From positions 744,001 to 808,000 of the forward strand of contig OY829281.1 in NCBI GenBank assembly GCA_963691715.1: DNA of 64,000 nucleotides, given 5' to 3'. Positions 50,986 through 60,520 of this stretch are shown here, one piece after another. The DNA comes from HXMU1420-13 sp963691715. Lineage in GTDB: Bacteria > Bacteroidota > Rhodothermia > Balneolales > Balneolaceae. A program made the translations under genes and the position numbers. The notes under the pieces were generated by a model. The model saw only the letters and a program-made list of their open reading frames with translations, had not been told where the DNA came from and made no database searches. How positions within the stretch are numbered: position 1 is the stretch's first letter; every line of letters starts with the position of its first letter.

Positions 50986-51019
50986 AAAAAATAAACCCGA
51001 ACCGTTCAAAGTTCGGGTT
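50986..51019 (-). terminator. Rho-independent terminator of the candidate leader RNA
   Basis: AACCCGAAC (50994-51002) and GTTCGGGTT (51011-51019) form a perfect 9-bp stem with an 8-base loop. On the minus strand it is followed by a TTTTTT run (50991-50986). On the plus strand it is followed by TT only, so it works toward the left. Confidence 0.8.
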
Positions 51020-51130
51020 TTCAGGGCATTTGGTGCATTGATGCAACCAAAAGCTTTTTGCTCTTCAAACAACAATTACGTGGTACCATTATTTAGGTTG
51101 CGAACTTTTTCCATCGTTCTTAGCTTCTAG
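51020..51130 (-). ncRNA. Candidate attenuator leader or small RNA
   Basis: Upstream of the terminator, the minus strand has a short open frame at 51114-51076 coding MEKVRNLNNGTT, and two mutually exclusive pairings: GCAACC (near the leader codons) with GGTTGC downstream, or GGTTGCAT with ATGCACC, just before the terminator. That is the layout of a transcription attenuator. No biosynthesis operon follows; the next gene (cytochrome, from 50762) begins 220 bp downstream. A free-standing small RNA is equally possible. Ends are approximate. Confidence 0.35.
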
Positions 51131-51171
51131 CGTTATGATCCCTTCATTATTTCATTGGATTTTTTTTCTAC

Positions 51172-52248
51172 ATGAATTTTATTCAACATTTACCCCTTCG
51201 GAAATTTGAACTAGTTACTGGTTTACTTGTATTATTTTTCATTTTTTTCTCTGTTTTTGGTTCTAGACAATCAAGATTAGCTGGTAATAGAGCTCTTGTG
51301 TTTGATAAAACGTATACCATTCAATTAGATCAAAACAAAAATGTTGAAGAATTGATAGTCATGTTAAGTAACGAGCACATCGAATTTGATGAAGATGATT
51401 TCCGGTGGGCGACTAAACTATTAGGATGGAGAGCATTTAAAACAGGTAGCTATGAAGTTAATGGGAAATATTCGTATCGATCATTTCTTTCAAAATTAGC
51501 TTTAGGAATTCAAGACCCCGTACATGTTGTGATTTTACCAGGCATTACGGAACAAAAATTAGTTGAATCTTTGTCAAACCAACTTAAATTTGATTCTACA
51601 GAGATTGCGACGATATTCACAGATAGTTTATTCTTGGAAGAATTGGGACTCTCCAACCATGAATTATTAGGAAGAATGTTGCCAGAAACCTACCATATGT
51701 ATTGGACAACAAGCGCAACATCAGTAGTTCGACGTATTTTAAAAGAATTTGATGACCAAGTTATTTATTCATTGAGTGAGGAAGTAAAATCCAAGGGGTT
51801 AGAAATTCACGACATTCTTACAATGGCTTCAATCGTTGAATGGGAAGCAAAAATTGAAGAAGAGAAATCTATAATTAGTGGACTCTATTGGAATCGTTTA
51901 AATCAGCGAATGCGACTTGAAGCTGATCCAACCGTAAATTTTGCGCTAGGGGAGCGTAGAAGGTTACTTTTTGAGGATTATAAATTTAAACATCCTTTTA
52001 ATACGTATTTAAATAGAGGATTACCACCAGGTCCCATTACTAATCCAAGTTATAGTTCAATATTAGCAGCACTAAGACCCATGGATCATGATTATTTGTA
52101 TATGGTTGCAAATCCAGAGGGTGGTCATGAATTCACCAGAACTTTTGAAGAACACCAAATAGCATCCGAGAAGTGGAGAAAATGGTTAAGGGAACAATAC
52201 AGATTAAAACGAATTCAAGACGAAATGAACCAAGAGCAAACTAATTAG
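51172..52248 (+). CDS. mltG: Endolytic murein transglycosylase
   Basis: The 358-residue protein has an N-terminal membrane anchor (LVTGLLVLFFIFFSVFG) and the YceG-like domain. The catalytic Glu lies in TMASIVEWEAKIEEE, followed by RLNQRMRLEADPTV and the conserved PGPITNPSYSSILAALRP and YLYMVANPEGGHEFT. MltG cuts nascent peptidoglycan strands at the membrane. It is followed 30 bp later by a lipoprotein gene. Confidence 0.95.
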   Translation: MNFIQHLPLRKFELVTGLLVLFFIFFSVFGSRQSRLAGNRALVFDKTYTIQLDQNKNVEELIVMLSNEHIEFDEDDFRWATKLLGWRAFKTGSYEVNGKYSYRSFLSKLALGIQDPVHVVILPGITEQKLVESLSNQLKFDSTEIATIFTDSLFLEELGLSNHELLGRMLPETYHMYWTTSATSVVRRILKEFDDQVIYSLSEEVKSKGLEIHDILTMASIVEWEAKIEEEKSIISGLYWNRLNQRMRLEADPTVNFALGERRRLLFEDYKFKHPFNTYLNRGLPPGPITNPSYSSILAALRPMDHDYLYMVANPEGGHEFTRTFEEHQIASEKWRKWLREQYRLKRIQDEMNQEQTN

Positions 52249-52278
52249 CTCGAATCAAAAAATTAATTTTTAGCAATC

Positions 52279-52959
52279 ATGAAAACTATTATTGCAACTT
52301 TTTCTTTTATTCTAAGTCTTGCTATGTTTTTTGGATGTTCTTCGTCTATGAATAATTTAGAACCATATAGTGGAAGTTCATTTTTAGCAAAGAATAAAAT
52401 TATTTACCAAAATGATGCTCCTACCGATGAAAGACTTAATAGAAAAATTCTATACACAGCAGATTTATCTATAATTGTAGAAGATATTGATAGTACCATT
52501 TCCAACTTAAAATTGATAGCTAACTCTCATCAAGGATATGTCCAACACATTAGAAATAGTTATACTGTACTAAGAATTAAAAGTAACCAATTAGAAAATG
52601 CTGTGGATGCTGTTTCTAAACTAGGCACTGTGACTAGAAAAAATATTAACGCACAAGATGTGACTGAAGAACATCTGGATTATCAAATCAGGCTTGAAAA
52701 CGCAAAAAAATCGAGAGATAGGTACTTGGAGCTTTTAGCAAGAGCAGAAAATGTATCCGCCGCTTTAGAAGTAGAACATGAATTAGAAAGACTTAATGAG
52801 ATTATTGATCTCTACAGTGGTAAAATCAAAAGGTTAGAATATCATTCTGAGTTTTCAACCTTAACAGTTAATCTAGATAGGGAACGTAAACCCGGTTTAA
52901 TCGGATATTTAGGTATTGGACTTTATAAATCTATGAAGTGGTTGTTTGTAAGAAATTAA
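52279..52959 (+). CDS. DUF4349 lipoprotein
   Basis: The 226-residue protein has a lipobox (SLAMFFGC20) and the DUF4349 pattern RKILYTADLSIIVEDIDSTI, GYVQHI, then a helical hairpin RLENAKKSRDRYLELLARAENVSAALEVEHELERL and a C-terminal hydrophobic segment. The coiled-coil stretch suggests an envelope-spanning or oligomeric protein. Function unknown. Probably co-transcribed with mltG. Confidence 0.83.
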   Translation: MKTIIATFSFILSLAMFFGCSSSMNNLEPYSGSSFLAKNKIIYQNDAPTDERLNRKILYTADLSIIVEDIDSTISNLKLIANSHQGYVQHIRNSYTVLRIKSNQLENAVDAVSKLGTVTRKNINAQDVTEEHLDYQIRLENAKKSRDRYLELLARAENVSAALEVEHELERLNEIIDLYSGKIKRLEYHSEFSTLTVNLDRERKPGLIGYLGIGLYKSMKWLFVRN

Positions 52960-52968
52960 ATTCCAGAT

Positions 52969-54675
52969 TTAATCATTAACAATATCCTCTTTTGTATTTA
53001 GCTTTTCTATAGAATCGGCTTCATTTACATGTGTACCATTAAAACTTACATCAATACTCAAGCCCTTATATCTTTTTATTGCTCTTAAATAGGGCCGTAG
53101 ATAAGCCGGATTTTTAGCTAATTTTAGCTGATCAAGAATAATTGATGCTACATCAAAACCAATAAATGCGAATTCATTTGGCTCTGTTTGAAATCGAATT
53201 CGAAATTCTGAGATGAATTGTCTAGCAAGTGTAGAACTAGTGTCTACATCGAATGATTTGGAATAGTAAAGTTGTGTGGAATCTAGTCTTCGTGATTCAA
53301 TATTAACATCTCTCCATTCCTCTGATCCTAGAATGGCTACCTCACTTTTCATAGCTTCTAAATCAGTGAGTAAACTTTGAATCAGGGTTTGGGCAATGGT
53401 ACCAGTAAATGGTGCATATATCGCTTCTACCATTGCAACAGAATCTAATGTATCTGTGGTAAAGAACTGCGTAAAATCACGAATATCATATCCAAGCTCT
53501 ACAAAATTCTCTTCAAAATAGTATTCTACAAAACCTCCTAACCGTTCAACTTCATGACGAAATGCCCTTGCTGCAGGTGCGCCAAGGGATTGCTTCTCAA
53601 CAATAACACCTACAGTATCATAGCCTAATTCTATAGCTTTGTTAGCCATAATTTTTCCTTGTGCACCAAATGTTGGATTAATTTGAAACACATAATTATT
53701 GAATAAATCAAGACTATCTGCATTTGCTAGTGGTAGAACCATAGGAATCTGAAAATCTTCAGCAAGATTTGAAAAATCTTTTGCTACTTGTGAAAATAGG
53801 GGACCTATTATAACATCAACTCCTTTGTTATATACGAAGTCCGACATTATAGCATCGCTTGAGAATCCTTTATTTGTGCTATGATAGGTTATAAAAGCCT
53901 TTTGATCTGCATTTTCTCTGTTAAAGTTTTCAATGGCCATTTGGATTCCATAGTAAATGTGCTGTGGAATTTCATATTCGGGAGAGTCGTATTCAAATTG
54001 AGGTAATACCACTCCGACATTATATGAAATTCCTGTAGGTGCATCATGATTTCTCCAGCTTTTAATCTTTGAGGTGTAGGTTAAAGAATCTAAGAGTTGT
54101 GTTTTTATTCTGTTAAGCTGTAGATCATTACTTTTTAGGGCTGATGTTTCATACAGGTCGAGTAAAGAATTTGCTGCATTGTAGCTGATAATACCGGTAG
54201 AATATTCTAAAATATCTAATCTGATTTCATCATTTGATACAGATTTGAAAGTATCAAAGAGTTGTTTAGTGGTTAAGAAACCAATAATATCAAAATAGGT
54301 GGTCTTTGCCTTTTGAGTTATGGATGATGAATTAGGTGTTTTTATTACATAGTGTAGTAATTCTAAAGATTTAGCATAATTTTTTAATTGAAAATGGGCA
54401 AGCGAAGAGGTGTATAAAGCATCATGCAAAAATAAGAGAGGAGATTCATCATCAAATGTTGAAAGTATATTGATAGATTTTAAATAATTTCGTTCAGCAA
54501 AGTAGCTTTTTCCAAGAAATAATTGCGATTCTAACGTTTCTATATTTTCAAATACTAAAATCGCCCTTTTGTAGTCTCCTTGTTCATATAAGGATTTACC
54601 TGTTTCTATACTTTGCGCACAGATAATTTGAACAAGGAATAGGTTTAGCAATAAAAATGAGGATATTTTTTTCAT
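52969..54675 (-). CDS. TPR plus periplasmic ligand-binding fold protein (LpoA/LivJ-like)
   Basis: The 568-residue exported protein (signal FLLLNLFLVQIICAQ) has an N-terminal helical repeat region with TPR character (about 20-200) and a C-terminal periplasmic binding fold of the branched-chain amino-acid receptor type (about 215-560; DVIIGPLFSQVAKDFSNLAE and QIPMVLPLANAD). This pairing resembles the LpoA activators of penicillin-binding proteins; a simple ABC receptor is less likely because no permease genes are near. Convergent with the DUF4349 gene. Confidence 0.75.
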   Translation of the reverse strand: MKKISSFLLLNLFLVQIICAQSIETGKSLYEQGDYKRAILVFENIETLESQLFLGKSYFAERNYLKSINILSTFDDESPLLFLHDALYTSSLAHFQLKNYAKSLELLHYVIKTPNSSSITQKAKTTYFDIIGFLTTKQLFDTFKSVSNDEIRLDILEYSTGIISYNAANSLLDLYETSALKSNDLQLNRIKTQLLDSLTYTSKIKSWRNHDAPTGISYNVGVVLPQFEYDSPEYEIPQHIYYGIQMAIENFNRENADQKAFITYHSTNKGFSSDAIMSDFVYNKGVDVIIGPLFSQVAKDFSNLAEDFQIPMVLPLANADSLDLFNNYVFQINPTFGAQGKIMANKAIELGYDTVGVIVEKQSLGAPAARAFRHEVERLGGFVEYYFEENFVELGYDIRDFTQFFTTDTLDSVAMVEAIYAPFTGTIAQTLIQSLLTDLEAMKSEVAILGSEEWRDVNIESRRLDSTQLYYSKSFDVDTSSTLARQFISEFRIRFQTEPNEFAFIGFDVASIILDQLKLAKNPAYLRPYLRAIKRYKGLSIDVSFNGTHVNEADSIEKLNTKEDIVND

Positions 54676-54721
54676 GGGGATATAGTTTTTTCCTTACACT
54701 TACGAAGATATAAAATGTTCG

Positions 54722-56269
54722 CTATTCCCATTCTATAGTTGCTGGTGGTTTAGAACTTATATCATATACTACGCGATTGATCCCTTTAATTTCATTAATA
54801 ATGCGATTAGACACATGAGCTAGGAAATCGAAAGGTAAGCGAGCCCAGTCTGCAGTCATTCCATCTATACTTGTAACTGCACGCAAAGTAACTGTAAATT
54901 CATACGTTCTTTCATCTCCCATTACCCCTACGCTCTGTACAGGTAGTAGAACAGCGAGAGCTTGCCATACTTGATCGTAAAGTTGATTTGATTTGAGTTC
55001 ATTAATAAAAATTTTATCGGCTTCTCTTAATAGATTAAGTCTATCTTCACTTAAGTCTCCTATAACCCTAATTCCAAGACCAGGACCTGGAAAAGGATGG
55101 CGACTTATAAAATGTTCAGGTATACCGAGTGTTCGCCCTACTTCACGCACTTCATCTTTGAACAACTCTCTTACGGGTTCAATTAGTTCTAGCTTCATTT
55201 TATCTGGAAGTCCACCAACGTTATGGTGAGACTTAATAGTAGCAGATGGTCCTTTAAATGATACGCTTTCAATCACATCAGGGTAAAGGGTTCCTTGAGC
55301 TAGATATTTAAATTCCGAAGAATCTCCAATTTCTTGTTCAAATACATCTATAAAAGAGGTGCCGATTATTTTACGTTTAGTTTCAGGGTCTGAGACTCCA
55401 TGTAATCTCTTCATGAACAGTTCAGTAGCGTCAACTCCACGAACTGGGAGGTTTAAGTCTCTAGTGTAGAGTTCTAAAACATCGGTAAATTCATTCTTTC
55501 TGAGTAAGCCATTATCTACGAATACACATTCTAATTGATTACCTATGGCTTTATGAATTAAAGTTGCAACAACCGTAGAGTCAACCCCACCTGAAAGTGC
55601 ACACAAAACCTTATCAGATCCAACTTTAGTTCTTATGGCTTCAATTTGTTCGTCTATAAAGGAGGTAGCTGTCCAATCTCCTTTTAATGAACATATTTCA
55701 TAAGCGAAATTTTTTAGAAGGTGTTTCCCACATTCTGTATGGGCAACTTCGGGATGAAATTGAACACCAAATATTGGTTTCTGTATATGCCGTACAGCCG
55801 CTACTTCTGCATTTTCGGTATGCCCAATAATTTCATAGGAAGGAGGTAAATTGTGAATGTGATCTCCGTGGCTCATCCAAACTACCGAATTATTTTCAAT
55901 TCCTTTTAGTAAGTCTGCAGAGTGGTCTATAATTAGATGCGCTCTACCATATTCACGTTTATCAGCTTTTTCAACACTTCCTGGAATTTCAGTATGTGCT
56001 AATAATTGTAGCCCATAACAAATGCCCAAAATTGGAATATTCCAGTCGAATATCTCTTTTTGTAGATGTGGAGCACCATGTTCGTTAACACTCATTGGCC
56101 CCCCTGAAAGAATTATTCCTTTTGGCTTAGGGGTCAGCACATCTTTTAAATCGACATTGAATGGGTGAATTTCACAATATATGTTGTGTTCCCGGAGCCT
56201 TCGTGCGATTAATTGGGTGAATTGGGATCCATAATCAAGGATTAAAATCCATTCGCTATGTCGACTCAT
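54722..56269 (-). CDS. guaA: GMP synthase (glutamine-hydrolysing)
   Basis: The 515-residue enzyme amidates XMP to GMP. The N-terminal class I amidotransferase shows GGPMSVNE, nucleophile Cys in GICYGLQLLA and His in FHPEVAHT. The ATP-pyrophosphatase starts at ALSGGVDSTVVA, and the dimerisation domain ends DISSKPPATIEWE, the conserved GuaA terminus. It is the last gene of the efp-to-guaA group. Confidence 0.97.
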   Translation of the reverse strand: MSRHSEWILILDYGSQFTQLIARRLREHNIYCEIHPFNVDLKDVLTPKPKGIILSGGPMSVNEHGAPHLQKEIFDWNIPILGICYGLQLLAHTEIPGSVEKADKREYGRAHLIIDHSADLLKGIENNSVVWMSHGDHIHNLPPSYEIIGHTENAEVAAVRHIQKPIFGVQFHPEVAHTECGKHLLKNFAYEICSLKGDWTATSFIDEQIEAIRTKVGSDKVLCALSGGVDSTVVATLIHKAIGNQLECVFVDNGLLRKNEFTDVLELYTRDLNLPVRGVDATELFMKRLHGVSDPETKRKIIGTSFIDVFEQEIGDSSEFKYLAQGTLYPDVIESVSFKGPSATIKSHHNVGGLPDKMKLELIEPVRELFKDEVREVGRTLGIPEHFISRHPFPGPGLGIRVIGDLSEDRLNLLREADKIFINELKSNQLYDQVWQALAVLLPVQSVGVMGDERTYEFTVTLRAVTSIDGMTADWARLPFDFLAHVSNRIINEIKGINRVVYDISSKPPATIEWE

Positions 56270-56278
56270 GTACTTCCT

Positions 56279-56659
56279 TTAACCAATAAGTTCGTTGTAA
56301 GAGTCTGATGAAAGAAGAGAATCTAATTGTGAAGAATCAGATAGTTTCATTTTGATCATCCATCCATCACCATAAGGATCATCATTTACAAGCTCAGGAT
56401 TATCTTCTAGGGCTTCATTTAATTCTGTTACCACACCATCAATGGGAGCAAAAAGGTCAGATACTGTTTTAACTGCTTCAACGGTGCCAAATGTATCGTC
56501 TTGTGCAAATTCAGAATCAACATCTTCTAATTCTACAAAAACGATATCACCAAGTTCGCTTTGAGCGAAATCAGTGATTCCGATGGTTACCGTACCATCG
56601 CCATTATCACGAATCCACTCGTGTTCTTTGGTATATTTTAATTCGTTCGGGGTATTCAT
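56279..56659 (-). CDS. gcvH: Glycine cleavage system H protein
   Basis: The 126-residue protein carries the lipoyl-lysine in FGTVEAVKTVSDLFAPIDG and starts with YTKEHEWIR. It shuttles the aminomethyl group between the P, T and L proteins, which are not nearby. It overlaps accC by 4 bp and lies 9 bp before guaA, so it belongs to the same transcript as the fatty-acid genes, an association seen in Balneolota/Rhodothermota. Confidence 0.95.
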   Translation of the reverse strand: MNTPNELKYTKEHEWIRDNGDGTVTIGITDFAQSELGDIVFVELEDVDSEFAQDDTFGTVEAVKTVSDLFAPIDGVVTELNEALEDNPELVNDDPYGDGWMIKMKLSDSSQLDSLLSSDSYNELIG

Positions 56660-58011
56660 TCTGAATCCTCTGGTTTAAAATTAAATGACGTTTCTAAATA
56701 TTTTGTAGTAATTGATCCTGCATTAAAATTGGGATCATCCAATAACTGAATATGATAAGGAATTGTGGTTTTAATGCCTTCAATGATAAACTCTTGTAAC
56801 GCTCTTTTCATTTTAACAATCGCTTGCTTTCGGGTTGGAGCAGTAACAATTAATTTAGCAATCATGGAATCATAAAAAGGAGGAATTCTATAGCCAGAAT
56901 ATGCATGCGTGTCTAATCGAATGCCATGCCCACCAGGGGGGTGAAATACTGTAATAACTCCAGCGGATGGTCTAAATCCATGAGCTGGATCTTCAGCATT
57001 TATTCTACATTCTATGGAGTGCCCTTCAAGTTCTACTTCCATCTCTGCGATGGATTCACCAGATGCGATTCGAATCTGTTGTTCAATTAAGTCATACCCA
57101 GTAATTTCTTCAGTAACGGGATGTTCAACCTGTATTCGAGTATTCATTTCCATGAAGTAGAAATTGAGGTCATCATCTACAAGAAACTCAACCGTTCCAG
57201 CCCCTTCATACTGCACAGATTTAGCTGCATCTACAGCTGCATTCCCCATTTTTTCTCTTAGTTCTGGGGTAGAAAGGGGTGAGGGGGCTTCTTCAAGTAT
57301 TTTTTGATGTCTGCGTTGAGAAGAACAATCTCGTTCACCTAAATGTACACCATTACCATGTTGATCCATCAGAATTTGAATTTCAACGTGATGTGGGTTT
57401 TTTACAAAACGTTCGATATATACTTCTGGGTTGTTGAATGCGCTAGCTGCTTCACTGGTACACATTTCGAAGTTCTTTTTTAGTTCAGATGCTTCTTCGA
57501 CCACACGCATACCACGACCTCCACCACCAGCAGATGCTTTAATGATGAGTGGATATCCTATTTCCTCACACACGTTACGTGCATCTTCATAGGTTGCAAC
57601 TACACCATCACTACCAGGAACAACAGGAACTTTATTAGCAATCATTGTTGCTTTTGCTACGGCCTTGTCTCCCATTTTTGATATAGCTTCAGGAGAAGGT
57701 CCGATAAATTTTATATCATGTTCTGCACAGATTCTTGAGAATTCAGCATTTTCTGCCAGAAATCCGTAGCCTGGATGAATAGCTTCTGCATTTGTTATTT
57801 CGGCAGCAGAAAGTATACTTTGAATTTTTAAATAACTGTCTTTACTTGATGGTGGGCCTATGCAAACCGCTTCATCTGCGAATTTTACATGTAAACTATC
57901 GGCATCTGCAGTTGAGTAAACTGCAACTGTTTTGATACCTAATTCCTTACATGTACGAATAATTCGAAGTGCGATTTCACCACGGTTCGCAATAAGAATT
58001 TTATTAAACAT
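56656..58011 (-). CDS. accC: Acetyl-CoA carboxylase, biotin carboxylase subunit
   Basis: The 451-residue ATP-grasp enzyme carboxylates biotin on AccB. Motifs are FNKILIANRGEIALRIIR at the start, KASAGGGGRGMRVV (ATP loop), HLGERDCSSQRRHQK and EMNTRIQVEHPVTE (catalytic region). It follows accB by 6 bp. Confidence 0.96.
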   Translation of the reverse strand: MFNKILIANRGEIALRIIRTCKELGIKTVAVYSTADADSLHVKFADEAVCIGPPSSKDSYLKIQSILSAAEITNAEAIHPGYGFLAENAEFSRICAEHDIKFIGPSPEAISKMGDKAVAKATMIANKVPVVPGSDGVVATYEDARNVCEEIGYPLIIKASAGGGGRGMRVVEEASELKKNFEMCTSEAASAFNNPEVYIERFVKNPHHVEIQILMDQHGNGVHLGERDCSSQRRHQKILEEAPSPLSTPELREKMGNAAVDAAKSVQYEGAGTVEFLVDDDLNFYFMEMNTRIQVEHPVTEEITGYDLIEQQIRIASGESIAEMEVELEGHSIECRINAEDPAHGFRPSAGVITVFHPPGGHGIRLDTHAYSGYRIPPFYDSMIAKLIVTAPTRKQAIVKMKRALQEFIIEGIKTTIPYHIQLLDDPNFNAGSITTKYLETSFNFKPEDSE

Positions 58012-58017
58012 GTAGGT

Positions 58018-58476
58018 TTAGTTTTTTTCAATAATAAATAATGGTTGATCGAATTCAACCGGTGTACCGTCAGAAACAAGGATTTCACGAACAGTTCCAT
58101 TGAATTCAGCTTCAATTTCGTTCATTATTTTCATCGCTTCAATAATGCATAGAGTTTGGCCTTTTTTAACTGCATCTCCAACTTTGCAAAATGGATCAGA
58201 TTCTGGTGAGGCAGCCTGATAAAAAGTTCCAACAATTGGTGACTTCATAGTATCACCTTTTGATACTGGTTCTGGTGAAGCAGCAGGAGTTGGAGCCACA
58301 GGTTGAGCAACAGGCATAGGTGCAGTTGGGGGGGCTACTGGTTGGGTATAAGTAACTTGCTCAATTGCACCAGTTTTTTTCACTTTAATTTTAAAATCTC
58401 CTTCTTCAATGGAAACTTCGTTCACATCACTATCTGAGATTAAATTGAGAATGTTTTTTATAAGTTTTAAATCCAT
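58018..58476 (-). CDS. accB: Acetyl-CoA carboxylase biotin carboxyl carrier protein
   Basis: The 152-residue protein has an N-terminal helical region, a Pro/Ala-rich flexible linker (about 45-75, repeats of PVAPPTAPMPVAQPVAP) and a C-terminal biotinyl domain with the target lysine in IEAMKIMNEIEA. It presents biotin to AccC and the carboxyltransferase. Placed 6 bp after efp. Confidence 0.95.
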   Translation of the reverse strand: MDLKLIKNILNLISDSDVNEVSIEEGDFKIKVKKTGAIEQVTYTQPVAPPTAPMPVAQPVAPTPAASPEPVSKGDTMKSPIVGTFYQAASPESDPFCKVGDAVKKGQTLCIIEAMKIMNEIEAEFNGTVREILVSDGTPVEFDQPLFIIEKN

Positions 58477-58482
58477 TAGATA

Positions 58483-59052
58483 TTATTTTGCTCGTTCTAG
58501 ATAACTTCCAGTTCTTGTATCAACTCGAATTTTTTCGCCTTCTTGAATAAATAAAGGAACATTTACCACCGCTCCAGAATCTAAAGTTGCAGGTTTTGAT
58601 CCTCCTTGTGCAGTATCTCCCTTAACTCCTGGATCGGTCATTTCTACTGTTAAAACCAAGTGATCGGGTGGTTCTGCATAGAGTACTTGTTCATCATCGG
58701 CGTTAAAAAGTACCTTACATATTTGTCCTTCAATTAAAAAATCTTGTCGCTCTACTTGATGAGGTGCTATGGGTATTTGTTCATAGGTATCATTGTTCAT
58801 AAAGTAGAACATAGTACCATCGTTGTAGAGGTATTGATATTCTCGATTTTCAACACGAATAGACTCAGTTTTTTCACCTGATCTCCACGTTTTATCAATG
58901 TTCTTTCCGTTTACAATACCTTTTAATTTTGTTCGTACAAATGCTGGCCCTTTACCTGGTTTCACATGTTGAAACTCTGTTATTGAATAGAGTTCACCAT
59001 CCATATTTAGTACTAGACCGTTTCGAAAGTCTGCGGTTGAAACTTTTGCCAT
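58483..59052 (-). CDS. efp: Elongation factor P
   Basis: The 189-residue protein shows FRNGLVLNMDGELYSITEFQHVKPGKGPAFVRTKL in its KOW domain, with Lys32-type residue in the PGKG loop, and the C-terminal SGAVVNVPLFIQEGEKIRVDTRTGSYLERAK signature. EF-P relieves ribosome stalling at proline runs. First gene of the efp-accB-accC-gcvH-guaA transcript. Confidence 0.96.
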   Translation of the reverse strand: MAKVSTADFRNGLVLNMDGELYSITEFQHVKPGKGPAFVRTKLKGIVNGKNIDKTWRSGEKTESIRVENREYQYLYNDGTMFYFMNNDTYEQIPIAPHQVERQDFLIEGQICKVLFNADDEQVLYAEPPDHLVLTVEMTDPGVKGDTAQGGSKPATLDSGAVVNVPLFIQEGEKIRVDTRTGSYLERAK

Positions 59053-59116
59053 TAAAATTATAACTCCATTTTAGGTTACCCAAAAATAGGGGGTGTAGTC
59101 TTGGATAACAAGTAGT

Positions 59117-60463
59117 TTAAATGAAATTGGAAATGATATTGTAAAGAATTGCCGCAGGACATACGATATAGATGAAAATTGGCCAAACTTTTGCAAATAA
59201 ACTTTGTTTTATTCCTGTAAAACCATGTTCCATTTCACTCAATGCTGAATCAGTTTTCCAAACAAACGAAACAAAAATACAAGTCAGCACTCCACCTATT
59301 GGAAGTCCTAGATTACTGAATATGTAATCAAAATGACCAATAAGTGATGGGTAGAACGCAATAATCATTGACAAAGAGGTAACACCTAAACCAACTCCCC
59401 ATGCAGCTTTTTTACGTGGAACGCTATGTTCATCTATCACATAAGCTACCGGAACTTCCAGTAATGAAATAGTTGATGTTAGTGCAGCAATGCTAAGCAG
59501 TAAAAAGAATACTACTCCCACAATTAAGCCTACAATTCCGCCTATGGAATGAAATAATGCAGGCAAGATCTGAAAAACTAAATCAGTACTTGAAGCCAAT
59601 GAGCCACCTACAAAAATTTCAATACCTGCGGCCTGAGCTGCATACATGGCTGGTAAGATTAAAAGACCTGCTAAAAAGGCTATTCCAACATCTGCAAGGG
59701 TTACAAAAGCGGCCGCTTGTGGTATATTCTCTTTTTTGTTTAAATAAGATCCATAAGTAATTAAGGCACCCATCCCAAGTGATAATGAGAAAAAAGACTG
59801 CCCCATGGCTGAAAAAATTAACCGTGCATTAATCTTACTAAAATCTGGGAGTAAATATTCTCTTACTCCATTAATGGCACCAGGTTGAGTAAGCACATAT
59901 ACAATCATTACTACAATGATTCCAATAAGAAGAGGCATCATTGTTTTAGTAGCTTTTTCTATTCCGTCACTAACTCCACCAGTAATGATTTTAATAGTTG
60001 CTATCATAAAAAGAGCTGCGATAATAGCATTTTTAAACCCATTTCCTGTGTTAGAAAGCCATTCAGCCCCATCATTCCATTCTAAAAAATAGAATATCTC
60101 TTCAAATGCGAAACCAAAAGCCCAACCTGCAATTACAGAGTAAAAAGAGAGAATCATAACTCCACAAATAACGCCCCAGAGTCCAACCAATGGAAAAAAT
60201 TTATTCGAGGAAAGTGCTTTAAAAGCTCCTACTGGATTCTTACCTGACTTTCGACCTATCGATAATTCAGCAACCATAACTGGAAATCCAATTAAAAAGG
60301 TGCAGAGTAAATAAATAATTAAATAGGCTCCACCGCCTTCAGTTGCTACTTTTGTTGGGAATCCCCAAATATTACCGAGCCCAACAGCCGAGCCAGCTGC
60401 GGCCAATATAAAGCCTAATTTGGAATTCCAAGACCCACGTTCTGTAGTTGATGTTGATGCCAA
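59117..60463 (-). CDS. Sodium-dependent transporter, NSS family (copy 2)
   Basis: The 448-residue protein has the NSS/LeuT fold with GSAVGLGNIWGFPTKVATEGGG in TM1 and MGQSFFSLSLGMGALITYGSYL in TM6. It has 11-12 helices and is shorter than the copy at 41814. A tyrosine-type transporter or related amino-acid symporter is likely; the sequence does not define the substrate. It ends well before efp with an AT-rich gap. Confidence 0.93.
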   Translation of the reverse strand: MASTSTTERGSWNSKLGFILAAAGSAVGLGNIWGFPTKVATEGGGAYLIIYLLCTFLIGFPVMVAELSIGRKSGKNPVGAFKALSSNKFFPLVGLWGVICGVMILSFYSVIAGWAFGFAFEEIFYFLEWNDGAEWLSNTGNGFKNAIIAALFMIATIKIITGGVSDGIEKATKTMMPLLIGIIVVMIVYVLTQPGAINGVREYLLPDFSKINARLIFSAMGQSFFSLSLGMGALITYGSYLNKKENIPQAAAFVTLADVGIAFLAGLLILPAMYAAQAAGIEIFVGGSLASSTDLVFQILPALFHSIGGIVGLIVGVVFFLLLSIAALTSTISLLEVPVAYVIDEHSVPRKKAAWGVGLGVTSLSMIIAFYPSLIGHFDYIFSNLGLPIGGVLTCIFVSFVWKTDSALSEMEHGFTGIKQSLFAKVWPIFIYIVCPAAILYNIISNFI

Positions 60464-60520
60464 GAGATTATCTCCAATTGTTTAAATTTTTATGCACAGA
60501 AAATATCTAAAAGAGTACTT

